Source: Myxococcales bacterium | Lineage (GTDB): Bacteria > Myxococcota_A > Polyangia > Palsa-1104 > JAEUJZ01 | Direction of reading: 5' to 3' | DNA length: 64,000 nt | NCBI GenBank assembly: GCA_016794365.1 | Contig: JAEUKB010000077.1 | Coordinates: 62,001-126,000 of the forward strand | In this document: positions 25,694 to 34,560 of the stretch, one piece after another | Layout: each line of letters opens with the position of its first letter | How positions within the stretch are numbered: position 1 is the stretch's first letter | Notes under the pieces: generated by a model | Seen by the model: the letters and a program-made list of their open reading frames with translations, nothing else | Told to the model about the DNA's origin: nothing | Database searches by the model: none | Made by a program: the position numbers and the translations under genes

Positions 25694-26368
25694 TTAGCTG
25701 TTGGGGGAGCGATCGCGGCTGGTCTTGGGCTGACCCATGTCGCTCGAACCCGGCGGAGAGTTGTCGATCCAGCGATAGCTCGGTTCAGGACGGATATCGA
25801 CGTGGATAAAGCCCGCGTGCGGATAGATGCCGATGCCCATTCCGCCGGTGTCGAGGCTTTCCACAAACGCTTTCAAGCGCGAATCCGGCACACCCGGAAC
25901 CAACAGATCCGACGCGCTGCCCGCATAGTGGAACGATGTCGTTTTCTTTTGGTTGCGGAATCCCGAAACCAGCGTGAGCGGCTTCTGGAAGTGATCGTAG
26001 ACGTGCGAGATGACCTCGAACAGGTGCGGATCGATCTGCTTTTCGGTCTGTGTCCGTCGGCAGCGCCACACATGGTTGAGCTTATCCAGCGCGTCTTCGT
26101 TGAAGCTGCCGTCGGGATTGTAGATGTTCACCGAGACGACATGCTTTGGTTCGTTGACAGAGCTGATGACGATGTTGCCACTCGGACGCGACGCAGGCCG
26201 CGTACGCAGAGAAGACTCAGAAGCAACCCACCCCGAAAACACCGGACCCCGACGAGCCTTCTTGGACTTGGAGGAGGCAGCGGCATCCGACCCGGCGTTC
26301 GCCGAGAGCGGCGCAGCAATGAGCAACATCCCACAAAGGAGATTCGAGAGTTTGCTCGAGAGTTTCAC
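25694..26368 (-). CDS. DUF882 (YcbK-like) M15-fold murein peptidase
   Basis: The 224-residue protein begins with a signal peptide (about 1-25). The YcbK/DUF882 core is recognised by SGFRNQKKTTSFHYAGSASD (zinc His and Asp), GGMGIGIYPHAGFIHVD (second His and Asp). Members are periplasmic, zinc-dependent peptidoglycan enzymes of the D,D-carboxypeptidase/M15 fold. The GTG at 26368 has GGAGG 9 nt upstream. The C-terminus has a Ser/Pro-rich tail of about 25 residues. Confidence 0.82.
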   Translation of the reverse strand: MKLSSKLSNLLCGMLLIAAPLSANAGSDAAASSKSKKARRGPVFSGWVASESSLRTRPASRPSGNIVISSVNEPKHVVSVNIYNPDGSFNEDALDKLNHVWRCRRTQTEKQIDPHLFEVISHVYDHFQKPLTLVSGFRNQKKTTSFHYAGSASDLLVPGVPDSRLKAFVESLDTGGMGIGIYPHAGFIHVDIRPEPSYRWIDNSPPGSSDMGQPKTSRDRSPNS

Positions 26369-26596
26369 TGTTTCATTCCTCCGTCATCTAGAGAGGTTTG
26401 TAAATTCAACTTGGTAAACAGTTCAGAGCCGCTTGATGTTCCGCGAAAGACCTCGTCCACAAGCCAAGATATGGGATAGGTGCCAAAGAACCGAACCCCA
26501 CCGTAGCTTTGCCTCCGCGCGTGGGTCAACAAAAAACTTTTGTAGGTAATGCAATTTTTCACGACGTGCCAGCGACGGATTTGCACTTGCAATTCC
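26369..26596. other. Gap between the peptidase and the deaminase
   Basis: I see no gene here. It holds the promoter and GGAGG of the M15 gene near 26380-26395. Immediately past its left end, in the last codons of the deaminase, are two TTGGGAGTCC copies. Confidence 0.4.
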
Positions 26597-27055
26597 CTAT
26601 CTTTGGGAGTCCACAGCGGAATTGGTTTGGGAGTCCGTTGGGAGATGGTGAAGCTCAATTCCCAGACGTGCTGCGACATCGAAAATGCGCGCATCACGGT
26701 AGAACTCTCCATACACCACGCGGCGGACTCCGGCATTGGCGATCGCTTTGAAACAAGACCAGCACGGAGACGCGGTGACATACAGGTCCGATCCGTCGAT
26801 GGCGACCCCGTTTTTGGCAGCATGAATGATCGCGTTTTGTTCCGCATGAATGGTCGCAACACAGTGATCTGATTCGATCATGTGGCCCACTTCATCGCAG
26901 TGTGGCATGCCGCGAATGGATCCATTGTAGCCCGTCGAGAGGATCGTTCTGTCGCGCACCAGGACAGCTCCTACTTGCTTGCGTGAACAGGTCGATCGCG
27001 AAGAGACCACCTTGGCGATGTCCATAAAGTACTGATCCCACGAGGCACGCGACAT
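26597..27055 (-). CDS. dCMP/cytidine deaminase-family protein (ComEB-like)
   Basis: The zinc-dependent deaminase motifs are HAEQNAI (zinc His and catalytic Glu) near residue 70 and SPCWSC (the PCxxC zinc Cys pair) near residue 97. GYNGSIRGMPHCDE is the typical dCMP-deaminase segment. At 152 residues it matches deoxycytidylate deaminase, which supplies dUMP for dTMP. A role in DNA uptake, as in ComEB, cannot be told from sequence. It stands alone; no thymidylate genes are near. Confidence 0.88.
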   Translation of the reverse strand: MSRASWDQYFMDIAKVVSSRSTCSRKQVGAVLVRDRTILSTGYNGSIRGMPHCDEVGHMIESDHCVATIHAEQNAIIHAAKNGVAIDGSDLYVTASPCWSCFKAIANAGVRRVVYGEFYRDARIFDVAARLGIELHHLPTDSQTNSAVDSQR

Positions 27056-27477
27056 GATTAGGAGCCTGCTTTCTGCGCAAAGGAATGCGAAACAGAGCTG
27101 CGGAATACGGCTTGGGAATCGGATCGGAAGGCAGCTTGGGAAGCGTAGCAGAGGACTCCCAAACTGAAGCGGAATCGAACGATGGTTCCGTCGCTGAGAT
27201 TGTTTGGGAATCGCTTGGGAGTGGTCTTCATATACTGGGTCCGAGCGTGTGCGAGCCGTAGATTCTGTACGCAGTTGCTATCGTGCATCGCGACGTTGGT
27301 TGAGCTGGCTATGTGAGTCGCAGATCGAACAACAAGAGAGCGCGAGTTTTTGTTCCATAGGAATGAATCGGAGGGAAGTCAAGCGCCCAATGTGAACGAG
27401 CCAGGGCTCGGAGCGCTGCGTAGGTGACGGACTCGACTTGAGAGTGGCAGTCCGATTCGACGTGATATTCTGGACAC
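27056..27477. other. 422-nt gap with a cluster of TTGGGA motifs
   Basis: I find no convincing gene. Five TTGGGA sites (27112, 27136, 27157 on the other strand, 27204, 27215) fall in 110 bp, two of them as TTGGGAATCG. Two more lie at 26600-26645. One copy of the octamer TTCCGTCG is at 27186. It probably carries the promoters of the deaminase and of the zinc-ribbon gene. Confidence 0.45.
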
Positions 27478-27855
27478 ATGAGCAAGACCTATCGCTGCCC
27501 CGTCTGCGCAAACGAGGTCGATGTCGCCGCGACCGTCTGTTCGAGCGCCGCTTGTCGTGCGGAGCTTGCGTTTTGTTCACACTGTCGCGACATCACCACG
27601 TATGTGCTCGTCGAGGAGCGAAGCGGTCGGACTTCGCGCAATGTCTATCGCTGCGATCGCTGCCAGCGTCTGGGCGTCAAGTGCTACACCTGGCTATCGG
27701 GCGCGTACTGCAACGGGCTGGCGCGAGCGGGTCAGTCGGTGGACATGCCGCTGTGCTCAAGCTGTAGTGGGCGCGTCGCTGAGGTGTCGCGCAACGTCAT
27801 CGGCTGGACGCTGATTGGGGCGCTCGGCGGACTGCTCAAGCGAAAGGGCGGCTGA
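27478..27855 (+). CDS. Cys-rich zinc-ribbon-like protein
   Basis: This 125-residue protein has five Cys pairs: CPVC at 7-10, a CSSAAC segment, CSHC, CDRC and CSSC, which suggest two or three zinc ribbons. The last 25 residues are a hydrophobic, Gly-rich tail followed by basic residues, possibly a weak membrane anchor. I do not recognise the family. Its stop overlaps the start of the next gene (TGATG), so the two are coupled. Confidence 0.7.
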   Translation: MSKTYRCPVCANEVDVAATVCSSAACRAELAFCSHCRDITTYVLVEERSGRTSRNVYRCDRCQRLGVKCYTWLSGAYCNGLARAGQSVDMPLCSSCSGRVAEVSRNVIGWTLIGALGGLLKRKGG

Positions 27856-29036
27856 TGGCGGATTCGTTCGTGATTGAGCCCGAGGCTGCGGAGCGACTGC
27901 TGCGTGAATACGGACTGCGGCTTGTGTCGCTGACGCGCATTTGGAAAGGGACGATCAGCCAAAACTATCGAGTGATGACGGATGTGGGACCGCTGTTTCT
28001 ACGTGTCTCTGCCGGTCGTTCCATCGCAGATGCCGAGTTTGAGACGCAGCTCACTTGGCATCTTCTGTCGCACGGTCTGCGCGTTCCGGCGCTGTTTCAG
28101 GCGCACAATCGTCAGGGCTACGTCAAGCTGCCCGGCTCGGTGAAAGGTCAGTTTGTGGCGCTGGCGATGCTGTATGAGTGGGTCGATGGCTACGAACGGA
28201 CCGACGGAGAATTCGACGAAGCGCATGCGCTGGAAGTCGGGCAGCTTCTCGGGCAGCTTCATCTGTGTACTTCGACGCTGAACTTGCGACGGGAAGGCAT
28301 TTATACGCCGTCGCACATTCGACGCAGGCTAAAAGACATGGTTCGCCATCCGCGCTGGAACGAAGCGCTTTTGCCGACGCTGGATCGTCTGAACCGAGAG
28401 ATCGAAGCACCCGCGCTGCGTGGTTTTGGACAGCTTCCGTCGGGAATCGGGCACTGCGATCTGTTTCCCGATAACATCTTGTTTCCGACGGCGAAAGCGA
28501 AACGGAAGCAGGCTCGTCGGGCGATCGAAGTGGGTCCGTGGATGATTGATCTGGAACAGGCGGCGTGGACTCCGCTCTTGTACGATCTGGCGGTGTCGCT
28601 GCTGGCTTGTACGTCGCCGGTTCCGTCGCACGATGCGGGGACAGACAAGCCGCTGAGCGAAAGGCAGGCCGATGAAAAGCAGGCCGATGAAAAGCAGGCC
28701 GACGAAAAGCAGGCCGACGAAAAGCATACCGAGCGGACTGGGCCGCTGATGTTGCCGTGGGCGCGCAGCATGGTGGCGGGATATCAGCGAATGCGTCTGA
28801 TTACCGACGAAGAATGGACGGCGCTGCCTGCTCTTTTGCGGTTTTGCTGTGTGCGCTTTGCGACGACGCGACTGACGGACATTCACCTGCGTGATCCGAT
28901 GTCATCGGGCGGTGAGCCGAACAAACCAGCGTCTGCGACGGGAACGGTTCACTCGAAGGACTATCGCGACTATCTGTGGCGGCTGGATCGGCTCGACGAG
29001 ATCAGCAGCGAAGAGCTGATCCACAAGCTGCGTTAG
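27855..29036 (+). CDS. Homoserine-kinase-type II/aminoglycoside-phosphotransferase family kinase
   Basis: The protein has the choline/APH kinase fold. GHCDLFPDNILF near residue 197 contains the catalytic Asp and Asn, and WMIDLEQA has the metal Asp of the DFG-equivalent. The N-terminal GTISQNYRV resembles ThrB2 homoserine kinases, but fructosamine or aminoglycoside phosphotransferases are alternatives. A four-fold QADEK repeat interrupts the C-terminal lobe (about 271-290). It has 393 residues and overlaps the HIT gene by 4 nt, in convergent orientation. Confidence 0.75.
   Translation: MADSFVIEPEAAERLLREYGLRLVSLTRIWKGTISQNYRVMTDVGPLFLRVSAGRSIADAEFETQLTWHLLSHGLRVPALFQAHNRQGYVKLPGSVKGQFVALAMLYEWVDGYERTDGEFDEAHALEVGQLLGQLHLCTSTLNLRREGIYTPSHIRRRLKDMVRHPRWNEALLPTLDRLNREIEAPALRGFGQLPSGIGHCDLFPDNILFPTAKAKRKQARRAIEVGPWMIDLEQAAWTPLLYDLAVSLLACTSPVPSHDAGTDKPLSERQADEKQADEKQADEKQADEKHTERTGPLMLPWARSMVAGYQRMRLITDEEWTALPALLRFCCVRFATTRLTDIHLRDPMSSGGEPNKPASATGTVHSKDYRDYLWRLDRLDEISSEELIHKLR
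28665..28724 (+). repeat. Four 15-bp in-frame repeats encoding QADEK
   Basis: CAGGCCGATGAAAAG occurs at 28665, 28680, and with one base change at 28695 and 28710. The unit is a multiple of three, so copy-number change keeps the frame. It inserts a charged, probably disordered, loop in the kinase. Confidence 0.85.
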
Positions 29037-29383
29037 CCGGGCGGCCAGCCAAGCGGTCTGCCACCGAGGAGATGGAAGTGCAGGTGTCGCACCGTCTGGC
29101 CTCCGTCTTTGCCGGTGTTGGTGACCAGGCGATAGCCGCTCGCGTCGAGTCCACGCTGGGCGGCAAGCTGCGTCGCTGCCGATAGGATCTTGCCAAGCAG
29201 CGCTTCTTGTCCGCTGCGGGCCAGTGCTCCGACATCGGAATGGTGCTCACGCGGGATGATCAAGATGTGATGCGGCGCTTGTGGGTTGATGTCTTGAAAC
29301 GCGACCACATCGGGACTTTCGAACACGAGCGGCGCGGGAATGCTGCGATTGGCGATCTTGCAGAAGATACAGTCGGCGTCCAT
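29033..29383 (-). CDS. hinT: HIT family purine-nucleoside phosphoramidase (HinT)
   Basis: The histidine triad appears as GGQTVRHLHFHLLGGRPLGWPPG (split here: HLHFHLLGG with HxHxH) near residue 98. The N-terminal DCIFCKIANRSIPA and AFQDINPQAPHHILIIPREHH are typical of HinT. It hydrolyses AMP-lysine and other phosphoramidates. The length of 116 residues is normal. It is convergent with the kinase gene, overlapping 4 nt. Confidence 0.92.
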   Translation of the reverse strand: MDADCIFCKIANRSIPAPLVFESPDVVAFQDINPQAPHHILIIPREHHSDVGALARSGQEALLGKILSAATQLAAQRGLDASGYRLVTNTGKDGGQTVRHLHFHLLGGRPLGWPPG

Positions 29384-29518
29384 GGCTCTTACGGTGCAGG
29401 CAGTGCGGTCGGGAAGTCAACCTCTCACGCCCAGTCGTTGACACAAGCGGCGGCGGATTACTAAAGTGCCGAGCCAGCCTGCGCAGCGTTTGTGCAGCCT
29501 GCTACGAAAGGATCGGCG

Positions 29519-30760
29519 ATGACCCCAGCCAGCGTCGCTCGACCGGCAGCGGTCGCATCGACTCGACCGCGCTACTTGGCCTTGTGTGCTCGACACACCG
29601 AACCGCTTGTGGCGGCAGAGCTTCTGTCGCTGCCCGAAGTCGCCGATGTCGAGGTTCGGACCGGCGCGGTGTCGTTTTCTGGTCCACTTGGCGCGCTGTA
29701 TCGAGCAAACCTGTATTCTCGCTGTGCGTCGCGGATCTTGCGCGTGCTCGGGGATTATCCGTGTGAAGGTCCGGCGGATCTGTACGATGCGGTGCGTCGG
29801 CTGCCGTGGGAAGAGTTCGTCTCCGTCGATGGAACGCTCGCGGTGAGCGCGATGGGCGAAGCGCCGGGGCTGGCGAACAGCATGTTTACGGCGCTCAAGA
29901 CCAAAGACGCGGTGGTGGATCGCTTCCGTGAGCGTCAAGGCCGACGGCCCGATATCGATCCGCAGCGACCGGACGTGCGCGTGAACGTGCAGCTGTACGA
30001 AGCGACGCGCGGGCATCGCTGCTTGGTGAGCCTCGATAGCTCGGACCCGCCGCTGTATCAGCGTGGTTATCGTCAGCAGGGCGGGCTGGCTCCGCTCAAG
30101 GAAACGCTGGCGGCTGCGATTGTGGCTCAGACGGGCGAAGAGGCGCTGGGCGCGACGCCGATGTCGGAAGCGGTTCACACTGCGCCGCCGCATATGCAGC
30201 GACCGGCCACCGTCGTGGATCTGTGCTGTGGGAGCGGTACGCTGCTGTCCGAAGCTGGTCTGTCGATGCTGCGCATGGCACCTGGGCTGTCGCGAAACTT
30301 TGGCTTTATGCGCTGGCGAGACTTCGACGGGATGCTGTGGCGCAAGCTGCAAGCGGAAGCGCGCTCGCAGATTCGACCGGCCCGGGATGTGTTTCTGTTT
30401 GGCTCGGACATCGATCCGCGTGCGCTGCGAACTGCGAGCCAGAACCTGCAAGCGGCGGGGCTCGGTCGGCTGTCGCGGCTTGTGCGCTGTGATCTGCGAG
30501 ATGCAGAGCCTCCGTCGCAGCAGCCCGGCATTGTGCTGTGCAATCCACCGTACGGCGAGCGCATGGGCGACGAGCGAGAGCTGATCGAGCTGTATCGCTC
30601 TCTCGGTGACACGCTCAAGCGTCGCTTTGTCGGATACCGTGCGTACGTGTACACCGCGAACCTTCATCTGGCGCGTCAGATCGGGCTGCGTCCGTCGGCG
30701 AGACATGTGCTGTGGAACGGCATGCTGGAAGGACGACTGCTGCGCTTTGATCTGTACTAA
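29519..30760 (+). CDS. THUMP-containing SAM-dependent RNA methyltransferase (RlmL-like)
   Basis: The ATG at 29519 has AAAGGA 6 nt upstream, giving 413 residues. The N-terminal region (about 15-170) contains a ferredoxin-like and THUMP fold (LYRANLYSRCASRILRVL). The C-terminal Rossmann methyltransferase shows VVDLCCGSGTLLSEA (SAM-binding) and the catalytic NPPYGERM motif, as in 23S rRNA m2G and tRNA m2G enzymes. The RlmL half of E. coli RlmKL is the nearest match I recall. It has its own promoter region of about 130 nt after the HIT gene start. Confidence 0.88.
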   Translation: MTPASVARPAAVASTRPRYLALCARHTEPLVAAELLSLPEVADVEVRTGAVSFSGPLGALYRANLYSRCASRILRVLGDYPCEGPADLYDAVRRLPWEEFVSVDGTLAVSAMGEAPGLANSMFTALKTKDAVVDRFRERQGRRPDIDPQRPDVRVNVQLYEATRGHRCLVSLDSSDPPLYQRGYRQQGGLAPLKETLAAAIVAQTGEEALGATPMSEAVHTAPPHMQRPATVVDLCCGSGTLLSEAGLSMLRMAPGLSRNFGFMRWRDFDGMLWRKLQAEARSQIRPARDVFLFGSDIDPRALRTASQNLQAAGLGRLSRLVRCDLRDAEPPSQQPGIVLCNPPYGERMGDERELIELYRSLGDTLKRRFVGYRAYVYTANLHLARQIGLRPSARHVLWNGMLEGRLLRFDLY

Positions 30761-30769
30761 GGCGTTTTA

Positions 30770-30788
30770 AGTCCGGTCTGTACGGACT
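30770..30788. terminator. Small hairpin after the RNA methyltransferase gene
   Basis: AGTCCG (30770-30775) pairs with CGGACT (30783-30788) over a 7-nt loop, 10 nt after the stop. There is no U-tract, so termination is uncertain. Confidence 0.3.
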
Positions 30789-30839
30789 AGACCCTACACA
30801 AGTTCCAAAGCGCGACGTGGTTTTGCTAACGTCGAAGCC

Positions 30840-33800
30840 ATGCGAAAACCGCTTCGGCTTGGGCTCGCTGTGTCGGTGTATCGGCTTTTGCTCTGCGTGG
30901 CACTGACGCTGATCGGTCTTGGGCGATCAGTGTCAGCGGCGGAGCCCGCAGGCTGCGCAAATGTCGAAGCAAGCAAGCTCTTGTCTGCGTATTTTACCGT
31001 CGCTGAATCGGACAAAAAAGACACGCTGCCTGAAGAGCTTCGCGCCACGCTGACTCGTCAAGGCGTATCGATACAGTTCTTGATTGCCACGGTTCCTGAG
31101 CCTCGTCTGGGCTTCGACGGAACGATCGAGTCGATTACGCGCGCGCTCGAAGCGACCGGATTTTTGCTGGATCGCTATCTGCTGCCGTGGAATACGACGG
31201 GCGAAAAGCGCAGCCTCGACAGTCAGTGTCCGCTTGAGCAGCCCGGTCTGGCACTGTTTCAGCGTCGGGAAGTGATCGCACAGCCCGGTGCAACCACGGC
31301 ATCGCGACGTAGCTTGCTGCTGCTGTATGTCGTCGGAGAGTCGCCAGTTGCAGGGATTCACAAGCCCGCGTTTGTGCGTGCCGTCGAAGACATTGGCCGA
31401 GTCTCTGCGCTTCTGCCGATCGGTCAGTGTGCGTCGTGTTCCGAGCTGCGCGTGCTCGGTCCGGCGTTTTCGGGATCGGTGGTTTCGATCGAGCAGCTTC
31501 TGCTGCGTTTTCCGTCGCAGTCGTTTCGCTTTCTGTCGGGACGCGCGACCAACGGTGCAATTCGCGAGCAGATCCTTCGTCACGACGGTGGCGGACGACA
31601 TGTTCAGTATCAAGCGACGGTGATTCCCGACGAAGCGCTTCAGACGGAGTTTTTCTGTTATCTGACCGAGACGATGGGCGCTGACGAGCATGACATCGCG
31701 CTCATCACTGAGTCTTCGACGGGATATGGTCAAGCGGTGATCGCAGCGAACGCGGATCAGAGCCAAGGCTTGCCGCCCCAGTACGCTCGCGTGGTTCCAG
31801 CCAGGCCGCTGCAAAAGAGCGCGCACTGCAAGCGAACGCATCGTCCGAGGCTGACGCTGCCGGTTCCGCTGCACATTTCCCGTCTGCACACGATCGAAGC
31901 GAAGACCAGTCAGACCACGGCCCGCAGCGAATCGAGCGCGCTGCCCGAGATCTTGCCGGCTCCGACGCTGCGACCTCTTCCGACGGTGCTCGACGACAGT
32001 CCACGCAATGACATCATGCCGACGCTGTCGAATCGAACGGTGTCTTCGGCAGAGCGCTCGCTGGCCCACATTTTATCGACGATCTACGCAGAAAAGATTC
32101 GCTACGTCGGGATCATTGCCACCGACGTGCAGGACAAGCTGTTTTTGGCGCGACAGATTCGAGCCTACAGCCCCGACGTGGTGCTGTTTACCTTCGAGAG
32201 CGACATTTTGTACACGCATCCCGAGGCGCGCTCGTACCTCAAAGGGATGATGGTGGTGTCGCCGTATCCGCTGTTTACCCGCAACCAGCAGTGGAGCTAT
32301 CCGTTCCGAGGCCTGCGACAGCGACTTCAGTTTGCCAGCGACGCGGATCAAGGTGTGTACAACGCCACCGTCGCGCTGCTCGGTTATCCAGAGCAGCTCA
32401 TCGAGTATTCCCAGGCCGCGCCCGGAGTGGACAAGCCGCTCAGTCGTCCCGCGATTTGGATCAGTGCCGTCGGAAATGACACGCTGTTTCCGCTCGCGTT
32501 TGTCAAAGATTACGACGCGGGCAGCTACATCTACGAAAACCCGTCGATTCATCGCGCGCCGTTTGAGTATCGCTACTCGCCGTATCAGCAAGGCACGCTG
32601 AGCCTGCTGATGCTGTTTTTGGGCGGAATCGGGCTGTGGTTTGTCGTCGGATACTTCTGGCACTACTACTATCCGCTGCCGGAGCCGCCGCTGGTCTTTT
32701 CGCTGCTGCGGATTTTCCGTCGCTGTAACATTCAGCACTCGCTGCTCGATTCCAACCTGTCGCAGCGAGAGTCCGCCCGTCAGCCGCTGTTTGTGCTGTG
32801 CCTGTTCATTCCGGCGTGGATTGGCTATTTCGCGCTGAACACCGCGCACTTTATGCAGCTTCGGGACGGCAACTTGGATGAGTTTCTCGACGAGAAGCGC
32901 CTGTCGCTGTGGGTTCGGCTCTGGTATCACTCCGGGCACATTGGCGTCTATCAGAACCTGTCGTGGAAAGTGCTGTGCATCGCGCTGTTTGGTGTCGTCG
33001 TGCAGCTCGCGTTTACGCTGGTTTCCTTCGACGCTGCGTTTCAGTATCTGCTGCCCGGCCTGCGCAAGCGGATTCACGAGCACTACCTGAAGCTGGTTCG
33101 TCCGTTATCGATGCTGAAGAAGCGACTGCTCACGGCGCTGGCTGGATTTTTGTATCTGGCCGCGACGACGCTTCTGTTCTTTCTGTTCATCGCGCTCGTC
33201 AACTATCTGCAAGTGGACTTCAATCACTTGCTGTTTCTGCGACGGAGCGCGCAGCCTGCATTTGGACTGTCTCCCATGGTGCCGCTCATCCTGCTTGGCT
33301 GTGGGGTCCAGCTCTTCGGCTTCTGTGAGCTACAGCGGATTCGACTGCTTGAGCGCTTGGCATCGGTGTATCTGGATCTTCTGTCGGAGCTTCAGCAAGA
33401 TCAGGCGCTGTCGCAAAAGATCTATGACATCACGACGCGACTCGGGAGTCCGTCGCTGTGGCAGCTTCTTTTGGCGATGCTGCTCGCGCTGCTGCAAGCG
33501 GTGACGATGCTGTCGGAGCTGGTTTCTCTCGAGATCGCGCCGATGCACCTTGTCTATCGCTTCCTGATTGCGCTGCAAGTGACGACGCTCGGCTTTGTGT
33601 TCATTCGCTTCGTCGGGCTGTGGCGAGACTTTCGCGACTTTCTGCATCAGCTTGGCCATCATCCGCTGTCGGTGGCGCTGGAACGACTGCCGCACAAGTT
33701 CATTCGCAGCCTCGGTGCGCTGTTTCTCGAAGAGCTGCCCGATCTGACCCGTTCCGAGGCAGTTCAAGAGCACCTGCGCTTGCTGCTCAATCACTTGCAT

Positions 33801-34523
33801 CAGCTGGACCCGGAAAAAGAGCTGTCGGCGCTGGGCATCTACACAGACATCGAGCGTCCGCTCGAAGCGCTGCGCACGCTGCGCGAAGATCTGCGCAAGA
33901 CCGCGTTTTTGGTCGATGCCAGCGAGGAGCAAGTGGTCCGTGCCTCGCAAAACCTGACCAAGATCCTGTCGCCGGTCTGGCGTGCGCGACCGCTGCCGGG
34001 AACGATTGTGACGGGAAAGCCTGATGCGCCGCAGCTCGCGGTTCGTCCGTTGCCCGAACAGAGCACCGCCGAGGCCTATCAGCACCTGGTTCCCGACGCG
34101 TGGCACCTGTGGCTGCGACTGGCGGAAGATTTTTTGGCGATCCAAGTTGTGACCTACATCAATCGGCTGTTTCCGCACCTGCGCAACGCGCTGCTCAACG
34201 TGACGATCGGCTTTGTGCTGCTGCTGCTCGCGCTCATCTCGTATCCGTTTCAGCCGCAGCGCTACCTGGTGCTGCTCTCGACGATGCTGCTGCTTATGAC
34301 GGGACCGACGACGATGTATGTGCTGGCGCAGATGAACCGCGATGAGGTTCTGTCGCGAATCGCCAAGAGCCCGCCCGGCAGGCTGACCTGGGATCGCGCG
34401 TTTATCTCGCAGGTGGTGATTTACGGAGCGCTGCCGCTGCTGAGCCTGATTGCGACGCAGTTTCCCGAGGTGCGCGGCGCGGCGTTTTCGTGGATCGAGA
34501 CAGCGCTCAAGACCTTGAAGTAG
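30840..34523 (+). CDS. Large multi-domain membrane protein of unknown function
   Basis: This 1227-residue protein is not one I recognise. A signal peptide (about 1-33, cut near VSAAEPA) leads to a periplasmic part of about 550 residues. Segments such as RYVGIIATDVQDKLFLARQIR and the AYSPDVVLFTFESD that follows recall type-1 periplasmic binding folds. After about residue 588 there are about ten hydrophobic helices in two groups (588-850 and 1095-1220), with a soluble, helical, cytoplasmic-looking segment (about 930-1090) between them. It starts 80 nt after the methyltransferase and has no cotranscribed partner. Confidence 0.8.
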   Translation: MRKPLRLGLAVSVYRLLLCVALTLIGLGRSVSAAEPAGCANVEASKLLSAYFTVAESDKKDTLPEELRATLTRQGVSIQFLIATVPEPRLGFDGTIESITRALEATGFLLDRYLLPWNTTGEKRSLDSQCPLEQPGLALFQRREVIAQPGATTASRRSLLLLYVVGESPVAGIHKPAFVRAVEDIGRVSALLPIGQCASCSELRVLGPAFSGSVVSIEQLLLRFPSQSFRFLSGRATNGAIREQILRHDGGGRHVQYQATVIPDEALQTEFFCYLTETMGADEHDIALITESSTGYGQAVIAANADQSQGLPPQYARVVPARPLQKSAHCKRTHRPRLTLPVPLHISRLHTIEAKTSQTTARSESSALPEILPAPTLRPLPTVLDDSPRNDIMPTLSNRTVSSAERSLAHILSTIYAEKIRYVGIIATDVQDKLFLARQIRAYSPDVVLFTFESDILYTHPEARSYLKGMMVVSPYPLFTRNQQWSYPFRGLRQRLQFASDADQGVYNATVALLGYPEQLIEYSQAAPGVDKPLSRPAIWISAVGNDTLFPLAFVKDYDAGSYIYENPSIHRAPFEYRYSPYQQGTLSLLMLFLGGIGLWFVVGYFWHYYYPLPEPPLVFSLLRIFRRCNIQHSLLDSNLSQRESARQPLFVLCLFIPAWIGYFALNTAHFMQLRDGNLDEFLDEKRLSLWVRLWYHSGHIGVYQNLSWKVLCIALFGVVVQLAFTLVSFDAAFQYLLPGLRKRIHEHYLKLVRPLSMLKKRLLTALAGFLYLAATTLLFFLFIALVNYLQVDFNHLLFLRRSAQPAFGLSPMVPLILLGCGVQLFGFCELQRIRLLERLASVYLDLLSELQQDQALSQKIYDITTRLGSPSLWQLLLAMLLALLQAVTMLSELVSLEIAPMHLVYRFLIALQVTTLGFVFIRFVGLWRDFRDFLHQLGHHPLSVALERLPHKFIRSLGALFLEELPDLTRSEAVQEHLRLLLNHLHQLDPEKELSALGIYTDIERPLEALRTLREDLRKTAFLVDASEEQVVRASQNLTKILSPVWRARPLPGTIVTGKPDAPQLAVRPLPEQSTAEAYQHLVPDAWHLWLRLAEDFLAIQVVTYINRLFPHLRNALLNVTIGFVLLLLALISYPFQPQRYLVLLSTMLLLMTGPTTMYVLAQMNRDEVLSRIAKSPPGRLTWDRAFISQVVIYGALPLLSLIATQFPEVRGAAFSWIETALKTLK

Positions 34524-34560
34524 CGACGCTGCGTAGCGATGTTCCCGACGGACGGCTTGG

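Noticed and set aside
26366..26377. A three-codon leader frame (ATG AAA CAG TGA) whose stop overlaps the GTG start of the M15 peptidase
   Set aside because: The GGAGG is too close to its ATG for efficient use; it is probably accidental.
29417..30706. A 429-codon open frame opposite the RNA methyltransferase gene
   Set aside because: The opposite frame contains a clear NPPY methyltransferase; this one has only Arg/His-rich shadow composition.
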